A stretch of 64,000 nucleotides of DNA, taken from positions 1-64,000 of the forward strand of contig NZ_JMIW01000001.1 in assembly GCF_000715015.1 (NCBI RefSeq), written 5' to 3'. The first letter of the stretch is position 1. Every line of letters starts with the position of its first letter. Below the pieces are notes generated by a model. It did not search any database. It had not been told where the DNA came from and saw nothing but the letters and a program-made list of their open reading frames with translations. The stretch is from Erythrobacter longus. GTDB lineage: Bacteria > Pseudomonadota > Alphaproteobacteria > Sphingomonadales > Sphingomonadaceae. The position numbers were made by a program, and so were the translations under genes. Of the stretch, positions 48,128 through 57,239 are shown piece after piece.

Positions 48128-48155
48128 GTGAAAAACGTAAAGGATAAAAGCTTCC

Positions 48156-51100
48156 ATGACAGCCTGGCGCTTTGCGATTGATCGCGGGGGAACCTTTACC
48201 GATGTCGTCGCGCTGACGCCTAAGGGTGCGCTTGTAACCGACAAGCTGTTGTCAGAAAGCCCGGGACACTACGAAGACGCCGCAAGCGAGGCTGTGCGCC
48301 GATTGATGGGGCGACACGGGTCTGCCCCTATCGCAGAGCTAAGGATCGGCACAACGGTTGCCACCAACGCTTTGTTGGAGCGCAAGGGAGAGCGACTGGC
48401 CTTGGTGATTACCAAAGGGTTTGGTGATGCGCTGAGGATTGGCACACAGGCACGGCCTCACATTTTTGCACGGCATATCGTCTTGCCCGAACAATTGCCT
48501 GAACGTGTCATCGAAGTGGCTGAGCGTGTCGGAGTGGATGGCGAGGTTCTGACCCACCTTGATGAAGAGGCCGCGCGTGCCGATTTTGAGCAGCTTCGCA
48601 AGGATGGGTTTGACGCGGTCGCGATTGTTTTGATGCACGGCTGGAAATACCGCGCCCATGAACAGCGCCTCTCTGAAATCGCGCAGCAAGCGGGTTTTGC
48701 GCAAATCAGCACCTCTCATGAGGTTGCACCGCTGATAAAGCTGATCCCGCGCGGCGATACCACTGTGGTGGACGCCTATCTCTCGCCGGTGCTGCGCCGA
48801 TATACCGATACTTTGCAGGCCCAGCTTCCCGATGCCGACGCCTTGCGCTTTATGCAGTCAAACGGCGGTTTGGCCGAAGTGGGCGCGTTCCGGGGCAAGG
48901 ATGCAATCCTTTCGGGGCCAGCGGGCGGCGTTGTCGGCATGGCGGCTGCGTGTGAGCCACTGGGGCACTCTAAACTCATCGGTTTCGATATGGGCGGGAC
49001 CAGCACCGACGTCGCGCATTATGCGGGGGAATATGAGCTAACCGGAGACAGCGTTGTCGCCGGCGTCCGGGTGGCGGCCCCCATGATGCAAATTCACACG
49101 GTTGCCGCTGGCGGAGGATCGATCTGCGAATTTGACGGGGCGCGTTTCCGCGTCGGGCCGCATAGCGCGGGCGCTGATCCGGGGCCTGCGTGCTATTGCA
49201 AGGGCGGGCCGCTTACCGTGACCGATTGCAACTTGTTCCTTGGCCGTATTGATCCGGCGTTTTTCCCAAGCGTCTTTGGCCCGGCTGGGGATGAGCCGCT
49301 TGATCCCAAGGCAGCGCGCACCGCCTTGGAACAGGTCGCAGCGCGCCTGCCGGAGCCAAAACCCCTGGAAGAGATCGCCGACGGTTTCCTATCCATCGCG
49401 GTCGACAATATGGCGAATGCGATCCGCAAAATCTCGGTCGCGCGGGGCCATGACGTCACCCAATATGCGCTTGCCTGTTTTGGCGGTGCAGGGGGACAAC
49501 ACGCGTGCAGGGTCGCTGACACTTTAGGGATGGAAACCGTCCTTGTTCACCCGCTCGCCGGGATGCTCTCTGCGTTCGGCATTGGCTTGGCACCTGTTAA
49601 AGCAATCCGCGAAGTGAGCGTGGTCCGCCCGCTTGGCGAAGGGTTTGCCGCCGACCTTGGCAAGCTTGAAAGCGCCGCCCGCAGCGCTCTGATCGATCAG
49701 GGAATTGGCGAAGACGCGGTCCACATCCACGCCCGCGCAAGGCTGCGCTTCGAGGGCAGCGATTCCATGCTCACCGTCGATTGCGGCGATATGGCCGAAA
49801 TGGACCAAGCATTCCGGGCCTTGCACTTGTCCCAATTCGGCTATTCTGACGCGGGCGCCTCAATCATTGTCGAGGCGTTGAGTGTTGAGGCCAGCGGCAC
49901 CTCTGGCGGTTTGGGCCGCGCTGAGGCGGTGTCGGTGTCTGTCGGGGCAATACCGTCGGGCAGATGGAACACGGTAGAACGCGCAGCCATGCGCCCCGGC
50001 GAAGTGGTCAAAGGCCCGGCGCTTGTCATCGATCCCGGTTCCACCACGGTGGTCGAACCCGGCTGGCAGGCAGCATTGGCCAAGGAGACGAGCCTCGTCC
50101 TGACCCGCAGCGTGCCGCTTGAAAGAGAGCGCGCAGCCGGGACCAGAGTTGATCCGGTGCGGCTTGAGATATTCAACAACCTGTTCATGGCGATTGCCGA
50201 GGAGATGGGCGTCGTGCTCCAATCCACGGCGACCTCGGTCAACATTAAAGAGCGTTTGGACTTCTCCTGCGCTTTGTTTGATGCACGAGGAAGCCTGATC
50301 GCCAATGCGCCCCATATCCCGGTGCACCTTGGCAGTATGGGCGATTCTATCGCTCGCGTGATTGAAGCGAGAGGAGATGCGCGCGACGGTCGCGGATTCC
50401 TTCGCGGTGATGCCTATGTGCTGAACGATCCCTATCGCGGCGGCACCCACTTGCCCGACATCACTGTGATCGTGCCGGTCTTCTACAATGACCAAAGCAT
50501 CGCTCCCGACGCCTTTGTCGCAGCCCGCGGGCACCATGCCGATATTGGCGGCATTGCACCCGGTTCCATGCCGCCTGAAAGCCGCACTATCGAAGAAGAG
50601 GGCGTCCTGATCGACAACCTCCTGATGGTGGACCAAGGCGCGTTCAAGGAGGCGGCAGTGCGCGAAGTGCTGGCCTCCGCGAAATACCCGGCGCGAAGCC
50701 CTGATCGCAACATCTCCGACCTTCGGGCGAAATTGGCCGCCTGCACGAGGGGTGCAGAATTGCTCATCGGAGCCGCGCGTGATCAAGGCGCGGATGTGGT
50801 TGCCGCCTACATGGGCCATGTGATCGCCAATGCCGAAGAAAGCGTGCGGCGATTGCTGGGGCGGCTGGAAGATGGGAGCTTCACCACCCATCTCGATAAC
50901 GGCGCGCAGGTGAAAGTCGCGATACGCATCGACCATGAGGCGCGATCAGCGGTGTTCGATTTCACCGGCACCTCTGACCAGCTTCCCGACAATTTTAACG
51001 CGCCAAGGTCCATCACACGCGCCGCTGCGCTTTATGTCCTGCGCACGCTTATCGACGATGTGATCCCGATGAATGATGGGTGTTTGCGCCCTGTAGAGCT

Positions 51101-51695
51101 TATCGTGCCCGAAGGCTCCATGCTGAACCCTCGGCCGGGCGCAGCGGTGGTCGCGGGCAATGTCGAGACAAGCCAGGCGGTGACCGACACGCTGTTCGCC
51201 GCCACCGGAAAGCTCGCGCCATCCCAAGGGACGATGAACAACTTCACCTTCGGTAACGCACGGCATCAATATTACGAGACGATCTGCGGCGGTTCTGGCG
51301 CAGGGCCTGACCATGACGGGACGAGTGCGGTGCAAACCCACATGACCAATTCGCGTCTCACTGATCCTGAAATCCTTGAAACACGGCTTCCTGTGCGGCT
51401 GGAGGAGTTTTCGATCCGGCGCGGGTCAGGGGGCAAGGGCGCGCACACTGGCGGGGACGGGACCATCCGCCGGGTGACTTTCCTCGAAGAGATGCGCGCC
51501 AATATGCTCGCCAATCGCAGAGCGGTGCCGCCGCGCGGTTTAGCGGGCGGAGGCGACGCGCAGCCGGGTCGCAATTGGGTCGAGCGCGTCGATGGCACGC
51601 GCGTTGAACTGACCGCCACTGACAGCGCCGAGATGGGCGTGGGCGATACATTTGTAATTCTGACACCGGGAGGAGGGGGATACGGCCATGAATGA
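48156..51695 (+). CDS. 5-oxoprolinase (fused HyuA-HyuB, ATP-dependent)
   Basis: This enzyme hydrolyses 5-oxo-L-proline (pyroglutamate) to glutamate using ATP. The 1179-residue protein joins a HyuA-like half (residues 1-650; AIDRGGTFTDVVA, IGFDMGGTSTDVAHY, RIGTTVATNALLERKG) and a HyuB-like half (from about 665; EIFNNLFMAIAEEMGVVLQ, LNDPYRGGTHLPD, GHHADIGGIAPGSMP), as in eukaryotic-type oxoprolinase. Hydantoinase activity is less likely given the adjacent oxoproline-transporter-type genes. It ends in an 8-base overlap with the next gene. Confidence 0.9.
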   Translation: MTAWRFAIDRGGTFTDVVALTPKGALVTDKLLSESPGHYEDAASEAVRRLMGRHGSAPIAELRIGTTVATNALLERKGERLALVITKGFGDALRIGTQARPHIFARHIVLPEQLPERVIEVAERVGVDGEVLTHLDEEAARADFEQLRKDGFDAVAIVLMHGWKYRAHEQRLSEIAQQAGFAQISTSHEVAPLIKLIPRGDTTVVDAYLSPVLRRYTDTLQAQLPDADALRFMQSNGGLAEVGAFRGKDAILSGPAGGVVGMAAACEPLGHSKLIGFDMGGTSTDVAHYAGEYELTGDSVVAGVRVAAPMMQIHTVAAGGGSICEFDGARFRVGPHSAGADPGPACYCKGGPLTVTDCNLFLGRIDPAFFPSVFGPAGDEPLDPKAARTALEQVAARLPEPKPLEEIADGFLSIAVDNMANAIRKISVARGHDVTQYALACFGGAGGQHACRVADTLGMETVLVHPLAGMLSAFGIGLAPVKAIREVSVVRPLGEGFAADLGKLESAARSALIDQGIGEDAVHIHARARLRFEGSDSMLTVDCGDMAEMDQAFRALHLSQFGYSDAGASIIVEALSVEASGTSGGLGRAEAVSVSVGAIPSGRWNTVERAAMRPGEVVKGPALVIDPGSTTVVEPGWQAALAKETSLVLTRSVPLERERAAGTRVDPVRLEIFNNLFMAIAEEMGVVLQSTATSVNIKERLDFSCALFDARGSLIANAPHIPVHLGSMGDSIARVIEARGDARDGRGFLRGDAYVLNDPYRGGTHLPDITVIVPVFYNDQSIAPDAFVAARGHHADIGGIAPGSMPPESRTIEEEGVLIDNLLMVDQGAFKEAAVREVLASAKYPARSPDRNISDLRAKLAACTRGAELLIGAARDQGADVVAAYMGHVIANAEESVRRLLGRLEDGSFTTHLDNGAQVKVAIRIDHEARSAVFDFTGTSDQLPDNFNAPRSITRAAALYVLRTLIDDVIPMNDGCLRPVELIVPEGSMLNPRPGAAVVAGNVETSQAVTDTLFAATGKLAPSQGTMNNFTFGNARHQYYETICGGSGAGPDHDGTSAVQTHMTNSRLTDPEILETRLPVRLEEFSIRRGSGGKGAHTGGDGTIRRVTFLEEMRANMLANRRAVPPRGLAGGGDAQPGRNWVERVDGTRVELTATDSAEMGVGDTFVILTPGGGGYGHE

Positions 51696-52380
51696 GGCTG
51701 AAATGGCAACCAATTACTGGCCGTTGCTGGGCATCGCCTTGGTGGTGATCGGCTTTGCGCTGCGGTTCAACCCGCTGATGGTTGTTGTTGGCGCGGCGGT
51801 TGTGACAGGGCTTTTGGCAGGCATTGATATCATCGGTGTTGTTGAGGCCTTGGGAAAGGCCTTTAACGACAATCGCTATATCTCTGTCACCTGGATCATC
51901 CTTCCGGTCATCGGCCTGCTTGAGCGGCATGGTCTGCAACAGCGCGCTCGTTCGGTGATCGAAAGCGTGCGAGGGGCGACGATGGGTAAGCTTCTTGTGA
52001 TCTATCTGGGCTTTCGCCAGATCACCGCAGCGTTGGGGATGAAGGATATCGGTGGTCATCCTCAGGCTGTGCGTCCGCTGGTCGCGCCAATGGCAGAGGC
52101 TGCGGCGGAAAAGTCGCATGGCGAATTGCAGCCCGAAGATCGCGAGAAAGTCCTCGCCATGTCGGCGGCGACCGACAATGTCGGATTGTTCTTTGGTGAA
52201 GATATTTTCTTCGCAATCGCTTCTATCCTCTTGATTCAAGGGGTATTTGAAAGCTACGGATACCCGCTCACCCCGCTTGAGCTTTCGGTTTGGGCGATCC
52301 CCACGGCGATCTGCGCGTTCCTCATTCATTCGTGGCGTATCAACGCCCTTGATCGGTCATTGGGGAGGCGCACGCCATGA
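51688..52380 (+). CDS. DUF969 membrane protein, putative 5-oxoproline transporter subunit
   Basis: This 230-residue inner-membrane protein has about five membrane segments: YWPLLGIALVVIGFALRFNPLMVVVGAAVVTGLLAG, TWIILPVIGLLERHGLQ and the conserved GFRQITAALGMKDIGGHPQAVRPL. DUF969 and DUF979 genes occur as pairs beside oxoprolinase and have been assigned to 5-oxoproline uptake. AGGAGGGGGA seven bases before ATG 51688 is a very strong ribosome site. It overlaps the DUF979 gene by four bases. Confidence 0.85.
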   Translation: MNEAEMATNYWPLLGIALVVIGFALRFNPLMVVVGAAVVTGLLAGIDIIGVVEALGKAFNDNRYISVTWIILPVIGLLERHGLQQRARSVIESVRGATMGKLLVIYLGFRQITAALGMKDIGGHPQAVRPLVAPMAEAAAEKSHGELQPEDREKVLAMSAATDNVGLFFGEDIFFAIASILLIQGVFESYGYPLTPLELSVWAIPTAICAFLIHSWRINALDRSLGRRTP

Positions 52381-53327
52381 TTACCTATGAATGGCTATAC
52401 TGGCTCGCAGGCGCGTTCTTTGCCTTCTGGTCAATTCTCAGTATTGGCGACAAACGCATTGGAAATGCTGCATTTTGGGGTCTTTTGGCTGTCAGTTTCT
52501 TCGCTGGCACACATCTTGGCGATCTTGCCAATGGCGTGCTGGTTCTTGCGCTGGTGGTGATTGCGGGCATGGGCGGGTTGAAGCGCTCTGACCCTGAGAC
52601 GACATCGCCGGAAGAGCGTTCGGCCTTTTCCGAGGCGCTGGGCAACAGACTGTTTGTCCCGGCTCTGATCGTGCCGATCACCGCAGTCGCAGGGACGCTG
52701 CTATACAATTACACCCCGCTCAATGGGACTGGCCTGTTCGAAGAGCGGCGCGAGACGCTTATTCTGTTTGGGATTGGTGTGGTGATCGCGCTTGTTGCTG
52801 CGATGGTGTGGCTGCGTCCACCCTTGCTTGCGCCTGCTCAAGAAGGACGACGTTTGCTCGATTCCATCGGGTGGGCAGCAATCCTGCCGCAGATGCTGGC
52901 GGCGCTTGGCGCGGTGTTTGCGCTGGCCGGAGTGGGGGAGATCATCGGCGGGTTTGCAGGCGATATGATCCCTGAAGGCAGCGTGTTCCTCACCGTTGTC
53001 GTCTTCGCCCTTGGCATGGCGCTGTTCACGATGATCATGGGCAACGCCTTTGCCGCCTTCCCGGTGATGGCGGCGGCGATTGGTATTCCACTTTTGGTGG
53101 AGGGGTATGGCGGTAACCCGGCGGTGATCGGCGCGGTCGGGATGCTCGCAGGGTTCTGCGGCACATTGCTCACTCCGATGGCGGCCAACTTTAACATTGT
53201 GCCTGCCGCGCTGCTTGAGCTGAAAGATCAAAACGCGGTTATTCGTCAGCAGATCGGTACTGCGGTTCCGCTGTGGGTGTGCAATGTTCTCATCATTTAC
53301 ACCGGGGCATTTCTCTTATGGAACTGA
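52377..53327 (+). CDS. DUF979 membrane protein, putative 5-oxoproline transporter subunit
   Basis: This 316-residue polytopic protein has eight to nine membrane segments, with GTHLGDLANGVLVLALVVIAG, LGMALFTMIMGNAFAAFPVMAAAIGIPLL and MLAGFCGTLLTPMAANFNIVPAALLEL, patterns seen in DUF979. It is coupled to the DUF969 gene (ATGA) and to the DUF2891 gene (10-base overlap), so all four operon products are made together. Confidence 0.85.
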   Translation: MITYEWLYWLAGAFFAFWSILSIGDKRIGNAAFWGLLAVSFFAGTHLGDLANGVLVLALVVIAGMGGLKRSDPETTSPEERSAFSEALGNRLFVPALIVPITAVAGTLLYNYTPLNGTGLFEERRETLILFGIGVVIALVAAMVWLRPPLLAPAQEGRRLLDSIGWAAILPQMLAALGAVFALAGVGEIIGGFAGDMIPEGSVFLTVVVFALGMALFTMIMGNAFAAFPVMAAAIGIPLLVEGYGGNPAVIGAVGMLAGFCGTLLTPMAANFNIVPAALLELKDQNAVIRQQIGTAVPLWVCNVLIIYTGAFLLWN

Positions 53328-54325
53328 AGCTTACGCCGGAAACTGCAAGCAAGTTTGCAAGCATCGCGATTGGTCATGTGGGGCAGGAATATCCCAATGC
53401 GCCCGGCCATGTGATGGCGGGGGATGCGGATGCAAAGACGCCGCGCGCGCTCCATCCGGCGTTTTTCGGCAGCTATGATTGGCACTCTTGCGTGCATTCA
53501 TGGTGGCTTTTGTTGAGCTTACGGCGGCTTTATCCCGCAATCTCTGAAGTATCAGAGATAACTGGCTTGGCTGAAACAACTTTTACCCAAGAGAAGCTCG
53601 CTGTTGAGCTCGCCTATCTCGACCGTCCGACCGCGCGCGGGTGGGAGCGGCCCTATGGCTGGGGCTGGCTGTTACACCTCCACCATGAGGCGGAGCGCCA
53701 CGATGACCAGCAATGGGGCGCGCGGTTGGAGCCACTGGCGCGCGCTTTTGCCAAGCGATTTACCCAGTTTCTGCCGCTGCTCACCTATCCGATTACGGTG
53801 GGAACGCATTTCAACACCGCCTTTGCGCTAACTCTCGCACGCCAATGGGCAAAGGGGCGTGATGCAGCGCTGCTTGAGCAGATCGACAATTGGTCGATGC
53901 ACGCTTTTGCGAATAGAGAGGATTACGCCGGATGGGAGCCGGGCGGTGATGAATTCCTCTCGCCCGTGCTCACTGCGGCTGTGCTGATGAGTGACGTCAT
54001 GGAGCCCGATCAGTTCGGCCCTTGGTTTGAAAGGCTTGTGATTACTAATGGCTGGCTTGAACGGGAGTGTAAGCCCGTCACCGTCTCTGATCGCAGCGAC
54101 GGGAAGATTGCGCATCTCGACGGCCTGAACCTCAGCCGGGCCTGGTGTCTTTTACGCATTTCGCGGGTGCTTGGGCCTGCCAAACTTCGCGACCTGCTCA
54201 AAGCCCGAGCATCAGATCACCTTTCAGCTGCGATCCCGCACGTGGCAGGGGATTATATGGGCGAGCACTGGCTTGCCAGCTTTGCATTGCTGGCATTGCT
54301 TGAGAGCGCTTCAGCTAACCGATGA
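53318..54325 (+). CDS. DUF2891 family protein
   Basis: This 335-residue soluble protein is all-helical in appearance, with HPAFFGSYDWHSCVHSWWLLLSL, GWERPYGWGWLLHLHHEAE, TYPITVGTHFNTAFALTLAR and DFLSP-type DEFLSPVLTAA. These His/Trp-rich motifs around inner helices resemble (alpha/alpha)-barrel enzymes. DUF2891 proteins are often found with oxoprolinase genes but their reaction is unknown; a pyroglutamyl-compound hydrolase or an epimerase would suit (inference). Start ATG 53318 lies within DUF979. Confidence 0.85.
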   Translation: MELKLTPETASKFASIAIGHVGQEYPNAPGHVMAGDADAKTPRALHPAFFGSYDWHSCVHSWWLLLSLRRLYPAISEVSEITGLAETTFTQEKLAVELAYLDRPTARGWERPYGWGWLLHLHHEAERHDDQQWGARLEPLARAFAKRFTQFLPLLTYPITVGTHFNTAFALTLARQWAKGRDAALLEQIDNWSMHAFANREDYAGWEPGGDEFLSPVLTAAVLMSDVMEPDQFGPWFERLVITNGWLERECKPVTVSDRSDGKIAHLDGLNLSRAWCLLRISRVLGPAKLRDLLKARASDHLSAAIPHVAGDYMGEHWLASFALLALLESASANR

Positions 54326-54468
54326 ACGCTACGGAATGCCGCATTGTATCGCCCGTTCTGTTAACCAATTAGCTAAAATTTATCATATTCTTCAATGGGT
54401 TGATATTTACCAGATTTTACACGCAAGCTAATGCCGCGTTAACCATTTGGGGCTATTGACCCCTACGT
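54326..54468. other. AT-rich promoter region of the surface locus
   Basis: This is much richer in A/T than its surroundings. It holds two TTAACC motifs (about 54361 and 54440) resembling CtrA half-sites and a TTGATA that could be a -35, but no complete promoter or full CtrA site can be defined. Confidence 0.3.
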
Positions 54469-55449
54469 ATGGATACGCAGAAACTCATAAGCTCGCTATT
54501 GGCCACGTCTGTTCTGGCCACATTAACCCTTTCCGCTCCGGCTATGGCTGAGGGCGTGAGTGCGGGGTCTTTGATCGAAAACACGGCCACCGCCACCTAC
54601 GAAGATGGTGAGGGGCCCAAGACGGTGGATTCAAACACCGTAACCGTGCGGGTGGATGAACTGCTCGATGTGACAGTGACGTCGCAAGACAGCACTCCGG
54701 TCGCAGCGGAACCGGGCCAAGAGGTGCTGACCTTCGAGGTAACGAACCAGGGTAACGGCCCCGAAGCTTTCACTCTGACCGCCAACCCGGCTGTGGCTGG
54801 CAATGATTTTGACACATCCGTCACGTCGATCGCAATCGATACCAATGGCAACGGCGTGTACGATGACGGGGTCGATGTGATCCTGACCGGACCAGAGACA
54901 ACTCCTGATCTTGCAGCTGACGAAGCGATCACAGTTTTTGTTATCGTTGAGGTGCCAGCAGGTGTGAACGATGGCGATATCAGCGATGTAGAGCTGCTTG
55001 CCGAGGCCGTCACAGGAACAGGTTCGCCCGGTACAACCTTTGCAGGCGCAGGCGTTGACGGCGGCGATGCGATTGTCGGCACAACGGGCGCCGATAGTGC
55101 TGCAAACGGTTCGCTGGTTGTGGGCCTGACCACGGTGGACCTTACCAAGGCAGTGAGCCTTCTTGATCCCTTTGGCGGGACCGGCGCCGTTCCCGGAACA
55201 GTCGCAACCTTTACGCTTACCGCTGTGGTCGTGGGCTCAGGTTCGCTCGACAGCCTCGTGATCACTGACGGCATTCCGGCCGACACCACTTACGTGCCCG
55301 GCAGCCTGACGCTGGATGGCGCACCTCTTACAGATGCAAGCGGCGATGATGCGGGCGAAGCGTCCGATGCAGCCGGCATCTCAGTCGACATCGGCACTGT
55401 GAATGGCGGTGATAGCTACGATGTGACCTTCGACGTCACGATCGATTGA
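54469..55449 (+). CDS. Secreted DUF11-like repeat protein
   Basis: Not recognised beyond domain type. The 326-residue product has a Sec signal peptide ending APAMA (residue 27) and an N-terminal module AGSLIENTATATYEDGEGPKTVDSNTVTVRVDELLDV that recurs in later genes of the locus. A Ca-binding-like loop (DTNGNGVYDDGVD) and a DUF11-type beta-sandwich follow (about 215-325: VDLTKAVSLLDPFGG ... VITDGIPADTTYVPGSLTLDG). It is highly acidic with few Lys/Arg, as secreted calcium-dependent proteins often are. First gene of the surface locus. Confidence 0.75.
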   Translation: MDTQKLISSLLATSVLATLTLSAPAMAEGVSAGSLIENTATATYEDGEGPKTVDSNTVTVRVDELLDVTVTSQDSTPVAAEPGQEVLTFEVTNQGNGPEAFTLTANPAVAGNDFDTSVTSIAIDTNGNGVYDDGVDVILTGPETTPDLAADEAITVFVIVEVPAGVNDGDISDVELLAEAVTGTGSPGTTFAGAGVDGGDAIVGTTGADSAANGSLVVGLTTVDLTKAVSLLDPFGGTGAVPGTVATFTLTAVVVGSGSLDSLVITDGIPADTTYVPGSLTLDGAPLTDASGDDAGEASDAAGISVDIGTVNGGDSYDVTFDVTID

Positions 55450-55480
55450 GCCACACAAATTAATACGACGGGTCAATAAC

Positions 55481-55966
55481 ATGAACACTTTCAAAAAAGC
55501 TCTCGCCACTGCCGCTTTCGTTGCATCAGCAGCGTTTGCCGGGCCCGCCTTTGCACAAGAGGCAAGCCCGGTCGTGCTTTCTGGCGATGTTAAAGCGGTT
55601 GTGACCTCGGCTGATGCTGAGGGTAAAGAGACCACCCAGCTGGTTGAGCCAACCACCATTGTTCCAGGGGACCGCCTGGTTTTTGGCACCGATTATTCCA
55701 ACACAGGCGATGAGCCGGTGAAGAATTTCGTCGTGACCAACCCGCTTCCGGGTCCTGTTCGCCTTGCGCCTGATGCTGATGCTGACCTTACGGTGTCGGT
55801 TGATGGCGGGGAGACATGGGGGCCGCTCGCCTCGCTTTTGGTCACCCTCGAGGATGGCAGCACGCGGGCCGCTGGCCATGCCGATGTCACTCATGTTCGC
55901 TGGACCCTTGCGCAGATCGCGCCGGGTGAAAGCGGACGCCTCGAATATCCAGCGATCATCCGCTGA
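55481..55966 (+). CDS. Small secreted Ig-like protein
   Basis: The 161-residue product has a signal peptide ending PAFAQ (residue 26) and a single beta-sandwich domain like the DUF11 fold: IVPGDRLVFGTDYSNTGDEPVKNFVVTNPLPGPVRL ... THVRWTLAQIAPGESGRLEYPAIIR. It could be a single-domain structural subunit or adaptor for its larger neighbours. It lies 31 bases after the first gene. Confidence 0.75.
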   Translation: MNTFKKALATAAFVASAAFAGPAFAQEASPVVLSGDVKAVVTSADAEGKETTQLVEPTTIVPGDRLVFGTDYSNTGDEPVKNFVVTNPLPGPVRLAPDADADLTVSVDGGETWGPLASLLVTLEDGSTRAAGHADVTHVRWTLAQIAPGESGRLEYPAIIR

Positions 55967-56100
55967 TAGGGCGCTGATCGGGCGCTGAGAGAAGTTTCGT
56001 CCTTCAAAACAGGTTTTTCCCAACAGGGGGGACGTAAGCCGCCGAGCCTTGTGGGCGGCAATGATGACGCAGGGCACACACTCGCAAAGGACCACTTGCA

Positions 56101-57213
56101 ATGAGACAATCTAAACGATTGCTGGGTGCAGTCAGCGCGTTCGCGCTGATTGCGATGTCCAGCACTCCGGCTCTCGCAGTCGGCACAACGGCAGGGGACA
56201 CGATCACAAACTCCGTGACCGTCTCCTACCAGGTTGGCAACGACCCCAACACAACGCAATCTGTCACAGACAGTGACACATTCACCGTAGACCGCGTCAT
56301 CGACGTCAACGTCAATCTGACCAGCGTGAGCCCTGTTACGGTTGCGCCAGGCCAGACACAGGCTGTTCTGGCCTTTGACGTGACCAACCTGTCGAACGAT
56401 GTGGTCGATCTTGACCTCTCAACCGTTCTGACCGGCGGGACCGCTGCCAACATCGAGAACATCACGATCTATGCTGATCTTGATGGTGACGGCGTTCTGG
56501 ACCAGGCTGAAATCGACGCTGGCCCGATCACTTTCCTTGACGAAGTGGCCGCTGACGATGGTGCGGGTTCTGAAACGATCAAAGTTCTTGTTGTGGCTGA
56601 TATCACGACGGATGCGGTAAACTCAGACACCTTCGACATCGTTCTGATTGCTGACGCACACGAAGCTGGCGCTGCTGGCCTTGGCGTTGAAATCAATGCA
56701 AACAATGGCGATGCCAACACCGCAGGCGTGGACACCGTTCTTGCCGATGGTTCGGGCACTGCTGAAGAAGGCGTTGCAGGCGGCGATCACTCGGACTTGG
56801 GTTCGTTCAGCGTTTCTGGCGCGCTTGTCACGGTCGTCAAATCGAGCCGTATTGTAAGCGATCCGGTCAACGGCACCACTAACCCGAAAGCTATTCCGGG
56901 TGCGGTGATCGAATACTGTATCGCTGTTACCAACGGCGCGGGCGCTGCTGATGCGACGGCCGTTTCGGTAAACGATGACCTTCCAGGCGACGTGACCTTC
57001 ACGGTCGGCTCTGGCATCTTCCTTGGCACCGCGACAGTCGACAGCTCGGGTGCAACCCCGGTTGCAACCTGTAGTGGCGGCACGGATGAAGAGGGCGGCG
57101 ATGCCACCTTCACTGCTGGCGGTGCAAATGGTGCAGGTGTCATCAACGGCACGCTTGCCGACATTCCGGCGTCGACCACCAGCTCGGTCTATTTCGAAGT
57201 CACGATCAACTAA
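56101..57213 (+). CDS. Secreted DUF11-like repeat protein with EF-hand-like loop
   Basis: The 370-residue product has a signal peptide ending PALAV (residue 27) and the shared N-terminal module AGDTITNSVTVSYQVGNDPNTTQSVTDSDTFTVDRVIDV. A middle beta-sandwich holds a clear Ca loop DLDGDGVLDQAE, and a C-terminal DUF11 domain ends SVYFEVTIN. It parallels the 326-residue protein in layout, so the two probably arose by duplication. AAAGGA lies upstream; the 134-base gap before it may hold its own promoter. Confidence 0.75.
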   Translation: MRQSKRLLGAVSAFALIAMSSTPALAVGTTAGDTITNSVTVSYQVGNDPNTTQSVTDSDTFTVDRVIDVNVNLTSVSPVTVAPGQTQAVLAFDVTNLSNDVVDLDLSTVLTGGTAANIENITIYADLDGDGVLDQAEIDAGPITFLDEVAADDGAGSETIKVLVVADITTDAVNSDTFDIVLIADAHEAGAAGLGVEINANNGDANTAGVDTVLADGSGTAEEGVAGGDHSDLGSFSVSGALVTVVKSSRIVSDPVNGTTNPKAIPGAVIEYCIAVTNGAGAADATAVSVNDDLPGDVTFTVGSGIFLGTATVDSSGATPVATCSGGTDEEGGDATFTAGGANGAGVINGTLADIPASTTSSVYFEVTIN

Positions 57214-57239
57214 GATCCTGATCCAGAGACAATAGACCC

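Noticed and set aside
48000..48130. 6S or SRP RNA in the oxoprolinase leader
   Set aside because: The conserved SRP tetraloop context and the 6S central bubble with closing stem could not be built on either strand.
49860..50936. 358-codon open frame antisense to oxoprolinase
   Set aside because: It lies wholly inside a conserved catalytic region of the sense gene and has no start signal.
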